Shown here piece after piece: positions 10,121 through 14,375 of a stretch of 14,375 bases of DNA; position 1 is the first letter of the stretch; each line of letters starts with the position of its first letter. Made by a program: the position numbers and the translations under genes. The DNA comes from Pseudomonadota bacterium (GTDB taxonomy: Bacteria > Pseudomonadota > Alphaproteobacteria > Caulobacterales > Caulobacteraceae). The stretch covers positions 1 to 14,375 of the forward strand of contig JAEWJI010000032.1 in the NCBI GenBank assembly GCA_023386645.1. Reading direction: 5' to 3'. The notes under the pieces are model-generated. The model searched no databases and was not told where the DNA came from. It saw only the letters and a program-made list of their open reading frames with translations.

Positions 10121-10187
10121 GGGGTGAGACTCGCGAGACGGTGAGACGGGGTCCGGCCGTCTCACCCCCCCGAGAGGGGTGAGACGG
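10121..10187. repeat. Four spaced copies of GGTGAGAC, one inverted, with alternative hairpins
   Basis: The octamer occurs at 10123-10130, 10140-10147 and 10178-10185, and as its complement GTCTCACC at 10159-10166. Copy starts are 17, 19 and 19 bases apart, close to two helical turns. The inverted copy can pair with the second copy (10140-10149 with 10157-10166, 10 bp, 7-base loop) or with the last (10157-10168 with 10176-10187, 12 bp, 7-base loop), but not both at once. The block sits 39 bases before the thiamine diphosphate enzyme gene. Confidence 0.75.
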
Positions 10188-10210
10188 TCTCCCGCCTTTC
10201 CGCCCCATCT

Positions 10211-10218
10211 GCTAGGCG
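10211..10218 (+). promoter_or_regulatory. Possible -10 element of the thiamine diphosphate enzyme gene
   Basis: GCTAGGCG resembles the GCTA-start of the -10 consensus described for Caulobacter housekeeping promoters. It lies 7 bases before the ATG at 10226, so transcription would begin at or next to the start codon, and no Shine-Dalgarno site is present. I find no convincing -35 element. Confidence 0.3.
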
Positions 10219-10225
10219 CTAGTCC

Positions 10226-11884
10226 ATGACCTCGACCGCTCCGAACACCGCCGCCCGCCGCCTGGTGGAGACCCTGCTGGTCAACGGGGTCGATCGGGTC
10301 TTCTGCGTGCCGGGCGAGAGCTATCTGGCCGTGCTGGACGCGCTCGCCGACGTCGCCGACCGCATCCAGGTGATCGCCTGCCGTCACGAGGCGGGCGCCG
10401 CCAACATGGCCGAGGCCTATGGCAAGCTGACCGGCCGGCCCGGCGTCTGCATGGTCACCCGGGGCCCCGGCGCGACCCACGCCTCCATCGGGGTGCACAC
10501 GGCCGAGCAGGACTCGACCCCGATGATCCTCTTCGTCGGCCAGATCGCCCTGACCGACCGGGGCCGGGGCGCCTTCCAGGAGGTCGATTATCGCCAGGTC
10601 TTCGGCGGCCTCGCCAAATGGGCGACCGAGCTGGAGAGCGCCGACCGCACGGTCGAGGTGGTCGAACGCGCCTTCGCGACCGCCCTGCAGGGCCGAATGG
10701 GGCCGGTGGTCATCGCCCTTCCCGAGGACATCCTCGACCAGCCGGGCGGCCCCGCCCCCTCGCGCCCCGTCACGCCCGCCCGCGCGGCGCTGGACCCCGC
10801 CTTCGTCGCCGCCCTCGGTTCGCGGCTGGTCAAGGCGGAGCGGCCGCTGCTGGTGCTGGGCGGCTCCGGCTGGACCGACGAGGCGGCCGCGGCCATCGGC
10901 GACTGGGCCGAGCGGCTGGGCCTGCCGGTCAGCCTGTCATTCCGGCGCAAGGACATCCTGTCCAACGACCGGCCGAACTACGCCGGCGACCTCGGGCTCG
11001 GCTGCAATCCGAAGCTGATCGCCCGGGCCCGGGCGGCGGACCTCGTGATCGCCGTCGGCGCCCGCCTCGGCGAGAACCCGACCCAGGGCTACACCCTGTT
11101 CGACCGCTCCCGCACGGCCGAGACCCTGGTCCACATCCATCCGGGGGCCGAGGAGTTGGGCCGCGTCTGGGCGCCGCTGATGAGCGCGACGGCCGACAAC
11201 GCCCTGGCCGCCCTGGCCCTGTCCCAGATCGAGCCGGGGCGCACCTGGCATGACGAGGCGACGGCGGCCCATGCCGACTACAAGGCCTTCTCGGCGCCCG
11301 TCTCGGTCACCGGCGCGGTGAACATGAGCGAGTGCATGGCGCATCTTGGCCAGGCCCTGCCGGCCGACGCCATCGTGACCAACGGCGCCGGCAACTTCGC
11401 CGCTTGGCTGCACCGGTTCTACCGCCATCGCGCGTGCCGCACCCAGTTGGCCCCGACCTCCGGCGCCATGGGCTACGGCTATCCGGCCGCCGTCGCCGCC
11501 AAGAGCGTCCATCCCGACCGCGACGTCATCTGCATCGCCGGCGACGGCGACTATCTGATGACCGGTCAGGAGATCGCGACCGCCGTCCAGTACGGGATCA
11601 ATGTCGTCGTGGTGGTGGTCGACAACGGGACCTACGGCACCATCCGCATGCACCAGGAGCGGGATTATCCCTCACGGGTCATCGCGACCGACCTCCGGAA
11701 CCCCGACTTCGTCGCCTATGCGGAGGCCTTCGGGGCCTTCGGCGTCCGCTGCGACCGCACCGAGGACTTCCCCGCCGCCCTCCAGGCCGCCCGCGCCGCC
11801 GGCCGCCCGGCCCTGGTCCACCTGATCACCTCGGCCGAGGACATCGCGCCGGGCCGCACCATCACCGCCCTGCGTGGCGCCTAA
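10226..11884 (+). CDS. Thiamine diphosphate-dependent enzyme, acetolactate synthase large-subunit-like
   Basis: 552 residues with the three-domain layout of this family. The N-terminal pyrimidine-binding domain holds VFCVPGESYLAVLDAL and the catalytic glutamate Glu55 in CRHEAGAANMAEAYG. The middle domain is at about 190-330. The C-terminal pyrophosphate-binding domain holds MGYGYPAAVAAK, then GDGDYLM (Gly439-Asp440-Gly441) and DN at 466-467, the GDG-x(24-27)-N metal and cofactor motif. FQEVDYRQVFGGLAKW resembles acetolactate synthases, including the conserved Lys. No regulatory small subunit gene (ilvN) is nearby, so biosynthetic IlvB is uncertain; a catabolic or other 2-keto-acid enzyme is possible. 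No ribosome binding site precedes the start, which may be leaderless. Upstream repeats may regulate it. Confidence 0.85.
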   Translation: MTSTAPNTAARRLVETLLVNGVDRVFCVPGESYLAVLDALADVADRIQVIACRHEAGAANMAEAYGKLTGRPGVCMVTRGPGATHASIGVHTAEQDSTPMILFVGQIALTDRGRGAFQEVDYRQVFGGLAKWATELESADRTVEVVERAFATALQGRMGPVVIALPEDILDQPGGPAPSRPVTPARAALDPAFVAALGSRLVKAERPLLVLGGSGWTDEAAAAIGDWAERLGLPVSLSFRRKDILSNDRPNYAGDLGLGCNPKLIARARAADLVIAVGARLGENPTQGYTLFDRSRTAETLVHIHPGAEELGRVWAPLMSATADNALAALALSQIEPGRTWHDEATAAHADYKAFSAPVSVTGAVNMSECMAHLGQALPADAIVTNGAGNFAAWLHRFYRHRACRTQLAPTSGAMGYGYPAAVAAKSVHPDRDVICIAGDGDYLMTGQEIATAVQYGINVVVVVVDNGTYGTIRMHQERDYPSRVIATDLRNPDFVAYAEAFGAFGVRCDRTEDFPAALQAARAAGRPALVHLITSAEDIAPGRTITALRGA

Positions 11885-11981
11885 GGAAAGCGGCCGCCGA
11901 CCACCCCCATCTCCTGATCGGGCGCTTGCGCTCGCGGCGGACGGCGGCGATGGTCCGGCCCCGTCTTTGGAGTGAACCGCC

Positions 11982-13814
11982 ATGCGCCGCCTGCTGATCT
12001 CGACCGCCGCCCTGGCGCTGATGGCGGCTGTCGCCCCGGCGCCGGCCCTGGCGACGCAGGCGGCGGAACAGGCCGCGCCGGCGGCGGCTGACGCCCGCCT
12101 CGACGCCTTCTTCGAACAGGCCTTCCAGGAGCGGATCGCGCTCAGTCCGCAGTCGATGACTTCGCTCGGGATCAAGATCGGCTATGACCGGCTGGACGAC
12201 TATACGCCCGCGGCCGACGACCGCTCCCTGGCCCTCGCCCAGGCTCAGCTGGCGCGAATGAAGGCCGAACACGACTTCGACGCCCTGAGCCCGCAGAGCC
12301 AACTCTCCTGGCGGCTGTTCGAGGAGGGCGTCCAGCGCCAGGTCGCCAACGAGCCGTGGCGCGACCACGACTATGTCTTCGCCGCCAACGGCAACCCCGC
12401 CACCGGCCTGCCGGTGTTCATGATCAACAGCCACCGGATCGACAGCGTCGAGGACGCCCGTGCCTATGTCGCGCGTCTGCTGGAGTTCGAGCGGGCCCTG
12501 AACGAAATCGCCGACGACGTTGAGCGCCGCGCCGAAGCCGGCTTCGTCTCCCCGACCTTCGTCTTCCCGATCACCCTCCAGGACACCCGCAACGTCGTCG
12601 CCGGCGCACCCTTCGACGACGGCGCGGACAACCCCGTCTGGGCCGACTTCCAGAAGAAGGTGAACGCGCTGGACGTTTCGGCCGTCGAAAAGATCGCCCT
12701 GCTGGACGCCGGTCGCGACGCCCTGATCGGACCGTTCCGGCGCGGCTACGACCGCATCCTGGCGACCATCGTGGCGGTCCAGCCCCAGGCGACCTCGAAC
12801 GACGGCGTCTGGCGCCTGCCGGATGGCGAGGCCTACTACGCCGAGCGGGTGCGGCAATCCACGACCACCAACCTGACCCCCGACCAGGTCCACGAGATCG
12901 GCCTGTCGGAAATCGACCGCATCCACGCCGAAATGGAGGCGATCAAGGCCCAGGTCGGCTTCACAGGGTCGCTCCAGGACTTCTTCCGCCACATCAAGTC
13001 GGACCCGAGCTTCCAGTATCCGAACACCGAGGCGGGCCGCGAGGCCTATCTGGCCGATGCGCGTGCGGCCATCGCCGACGCCATGCGAGTGGCGCCCGCA
13101 TGGTTCCACACCCTGCCCCGTGCGGCTCTGGAGGTGCGGGCGGTCGAGGCCTGGCGTCAGGAGACGGCTTCCGTCGCCTTCTACAACCGTCCCGCCCCGG
13201 ACGGCTCGCGCCCGGGGATCTATTACGTCAACCTGGCCGACATGACCCAGGTGCTGAAGCCCCAGGTCGAGGGCATCAGCTACCACGAAGGCGCGCCCGG
13301 CCATCATTTCCAGATCGCCTCGGCCCAGGAGATCGAGGGCCTGCCGCGCTTCCGCCGCTTCGGCGGCTACGGCGCCTACTCCGAGGGATGGGGTCTCTAC
13401 TCCGAGCGGCTGGGCAAGGAGATGGGCTTCTACCAGGACCCCTATTCGGACTTCGGACGGCTGTCGCTCGAACTGTGGCGGGCGGCGCGGCTGGTGACCG
13501 ACACCGGCCTGCACCACAAGCGCTGGAGCCGCGAGGACGCGATCCGCTACTTCCAGGAGAACACGCTGCTGAGCGAGCGCGACATCGTCAAGGAGGTAGA
13601 GCGCTACATCACCAACCCGGGCCAGGCGACCAGCTACAAGATCGGCCAGCTGAAAATCCTGGAGCTGCGCGAGCGGGCCAGTCAGACGCTCGGCGACCGC
13701 TTCGACATCCGTGACTTCCACGCCGTGGTCCTGGGCGGGGGCGGCGTGCCGCTCGACGTGCTGGAGGAGCGGGTGGACGCCTGGATCGCGGCGGGAGGCG
13801 GGCGACCGAACTGA
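11982..13814 (+). CDS. Secreted DUF885 family protein, putative zinc metallopeptidase
   Basis: 610 residues. A signal peptide is clear: MRRLL, a hydrophobic core, and a likely cut after ALA near residue 24. The mature protein is exported. The DUF885 hallmarks are HEGAPGHHFQ, with His435, Glu436 and His441-His442, and EGWGLYSE beginning at Glu468. This HExxPGHH plus EGW pair resembles gluzincin-type zinc sites, so a peptidase role is likely, but substrates for most members are unknown. Length matches the family (about 580-620). The start has GGAG 9 bases upstream and lies 97 bases after the preceding stop, so it probably has its own promoter. A hairpin follows the stop. Confidence 0.93.
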   Translation: MRRLLISTAALALMAAVAPAPALATQAAEQAAPAAADARLDAFFEQAFQERIALSPQSMTSLGIKIGYDRLDDYTPAADDRSLALAQAQLARMKAEHDFDALSPQSQLSWRLFEEGVQRQVANEPWRDHDYVFAANGNPATGLPVFMINSHRIDSVEDARAYVARLLEFERALNEIADDVERRAEAGFVSPTFVFPITLQDTRNVVAGAPFDDGADNPVWADFQKKVNALDVSAVEKIALLDAGRDALIGPFRRGYDRILATIVAVQPQATSNDGVWRLPDGEAYYAERVRQSTTTNLTPDQVHEIGLSEIDRIHAEMEAIKAQVGFTGSLQDFFRHIKSDPSFQYPNTEAGREAYLADARAAIADAMRVAPAWFHTLPRAALEVRAVEAWRQETASVAFYNRPAPDGSRPGIYYVNLADMTQVLKPQVEGISYHEGAPGHHFQIASAQEIEGLPRFRRFGGYGAYSEGWGLYSERLGKEMGFYQDPYSDFGRLSLELWRAARLVTDTGLHHKRWSREDAIRYFQENTLLSERDIVKEVERYITNPGQATSYKIGQLKILELRERASQTLGDRFDIRDFHAVVLGGGGVPLDVLEERVDAWIAAGGGRPN

Positions 13815-13815
13815 T

Positions 13816-13834
13816 CCCCGCGCGGCTCGCGGGG
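13816..13834 (+). terminator. Hairpin after the DUF885 gene, possible terminator
   Basis: CCCCGCG and CGCGGGG form a 7-bp stem with loop CGGCT, starting 2 bases after the stop. No T-run follows, so termination is plausible but not sure. It lies between the DUF885 gene and trmD. Confidence 0.45.
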
Positions 13835-13847
13835 GAGCATCGACTGC

Positions 13848-13855
13848 GCTAAAGC
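13848..13855 (+). promoter_or_regulatory. Candidate -10 element of trmD, implying a leaderless message
   Basis: GCTAAAGC matches the Caulobacter-type -10 consensus GCTANAWC at seven of eight positions and ends 6 bases before the trmD ATG. There is no Shine-Dalgarno site in the gap, and no strong -35 element is visible. Confidence 0.4.
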
Positions 13856-13861
13856 GCCACG

Positions 13862-14375
13862 ATGCCTTTCACCGCCACCGTCCTGACCATGTTCCCGGAG
13901 GCCTTTCCGGGCCCCCTGGGCGTCAGCCTGATCGGCACGGCCTGGCGCGAGCGGAACCTCTGGTCTCTGGAGACGGTGGACATTCGGGCGTTTTCCGAAG
14001 ATAAGCGCGGCTTCCTGGACGACACCCCCGCGGGTGGAGGCCCGGGAGCGGTTCTCAAAGCGGACGTGGTGGCCCGGGCTCTCGACAGCCTGTCCGGCCC
14101 GCCCCGGCCGCTTTTGTACATGAGCGCCCGGGGTCGGCCCCTGACCCAGCCGCGTGTGAAGGACTGGGCGAAACGGGACGGCGTCGTCGTTCTGTGCGGC
14201 CGGTTCGAGGGGGTGGACCAGCGGGTGCTCGACGCCCGGGGGTTCGAAGAGGTCTCGGTCGGAGACGCGGTCCTCGCCGGCGGCGAGGCGGCGGCGATGG
14301 TCGCGATCGAGGCGTGCGTACGACTGATCCCCGGGGTGCTGGGCCAGGCCGAGAGCCTGAGTTCGGAGAGCTTCG
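13862..14375 (+). CDS. trmD: tRNA (guanine(37)-N1)-methyltransferase, 3' end outside window
   Basis: 171 codons are present before the window ends; a full TrmD is about 230-250 residues. It methylates G37 next to the anticodon using S-adenosylmethionine and prevents frameshifting. Landmarks are the start FTATVLTMFPEAF, DDTPAGGGPGAVLKADV, the knot-region motif LCGRFEGVDQRV, VSVGDAVLAGGEAAAMV and PGVLGQAES with ESF at the edge. These make the SPOUT trefoil-knot fold that binds the cofactor. The C-terminal domain is not visible. Upstream is the DUF885 gene rather than rimM or rpsP, its common partners. The start at 13862 is the first ATG giving the family N-terminus, with a candidate -10 just before it. 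Confidence 0.95.
   Translation, partial: MPFTATVLTMFPEAFPGPLGVSLIGTAWRERNLWSLETVDIRAFSEDKRGFLDDTPAGGGPGAVLKADVVARALDSLSGPPRPLLYMSARGRPLTQPRVKDWAKRDGVVVLCGRFEGVDQRVLDARGFEEVSVGDAVLAGGEAAAMVAIEACVRLIPGVLGQAESLSSESF

Noticed and set aside
10121..10187. CRISPR-like array
   Set aside because: Repeats are only about 8-12 bp, the gaps are shorter than spacers, one copy is inverted and no cas gene is present.
11862..13721. A 619-codon open frame on the minus strand opposite the DUF885 gene
   Set aside because: Same composition artefact; no domain or signal, while the plus strand has a signal peptide and the zinc motif.
13979..14050. TrmD segment DDTPAGGGPGAVL as an unusual active-site variant
   Set aside because: The PAGGGPG form, as I recall it, is normal in alphaproteobacterial TrmD proteins; only the single Ala after it differs, which is too little to report.

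Overview
The window is GC-rich (close to 70% by eye) and densely coded, with short gaps, several stop/start overlaps, strong third-position GC bias and alphaproteobacterial-type promoters. Gene content and protein flavour suggest an alphaproteobacterium, most likely Caulobacterales and perhaps Brevundimonas-like. That placement rests on recognised families and on sequences resembling the Caulobacter -10 element, not on any search. I see no phage, insertion sequence, CRISPR array, tRNA or rRNA. This is chromosomal housekeeping DNA with one small toxin-antitoxin module.

Layout. (a) 1-1880, minus strand: a membrane-anchored CapD/WbpM/PglF-type nucleotide-sugar dehydratase, cut by the left edge. 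(b) 2074-4812, minus strand: aconitase AcnA, ending at a strong hairpin. (c) 4813-5049: a divergent control region with a sigma70-like acnA promoter, a 17-bp inverted repeat, and on each side a hairpin covering the ribosome binding site of acnA or ccmA. (d) 5050-7551, plus strand: a tight run of ccmA, ccmB, a YciA-type acyl-CoA thioesterase, def (peptide deformylase) and a 75-residue one-pass membrane protein. (e) 7573-8113: a mazEF-type toxin-antitoxin pair with a perfect palindrome two bases before the antitoxin start. (f) 8129-9828: fmt and truA, overlapping by one base; fmt ends in a fresh-looking 36-bp tandem duplication. (g) 9833-9970, minus strand: an entericidin-like lipoprotein, tail to tail with truA. 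(h) 9971-10225: an intergenic region with four evenly spaced copies of an 8-bp motif, one inverted, that can form two mutually exclusive hairpins. (i) 10226-11884: an acetolactate-synthase-like thiamine diphosphate enzyme. (j) 11982-13814: a secreted DUF885 putative zinc metalloprotein. (k) 13862 to the right edge: trmD, truncated.

How the genes fit together. CcmAB supply the membrane ABC module of cytochrome c maturation. Def and Fmt are the two ends of the N-formylmethionine cycle, and TruA and TrmD modify tRNA, so the plus-strand block is largely translation-linked. The MazEF pair sits inside the def-fmt arrangement and probably has its own autoregulated promoter. I do not see a clearly new multi-gene system. 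The most distinctive items are the fmt duplication, the toxin-antitoxin insertion, the switching-type repeats before the thiamine diphosphate enzyme, and the paired site-masking hairpins in the acnA/ccmA divergent region.
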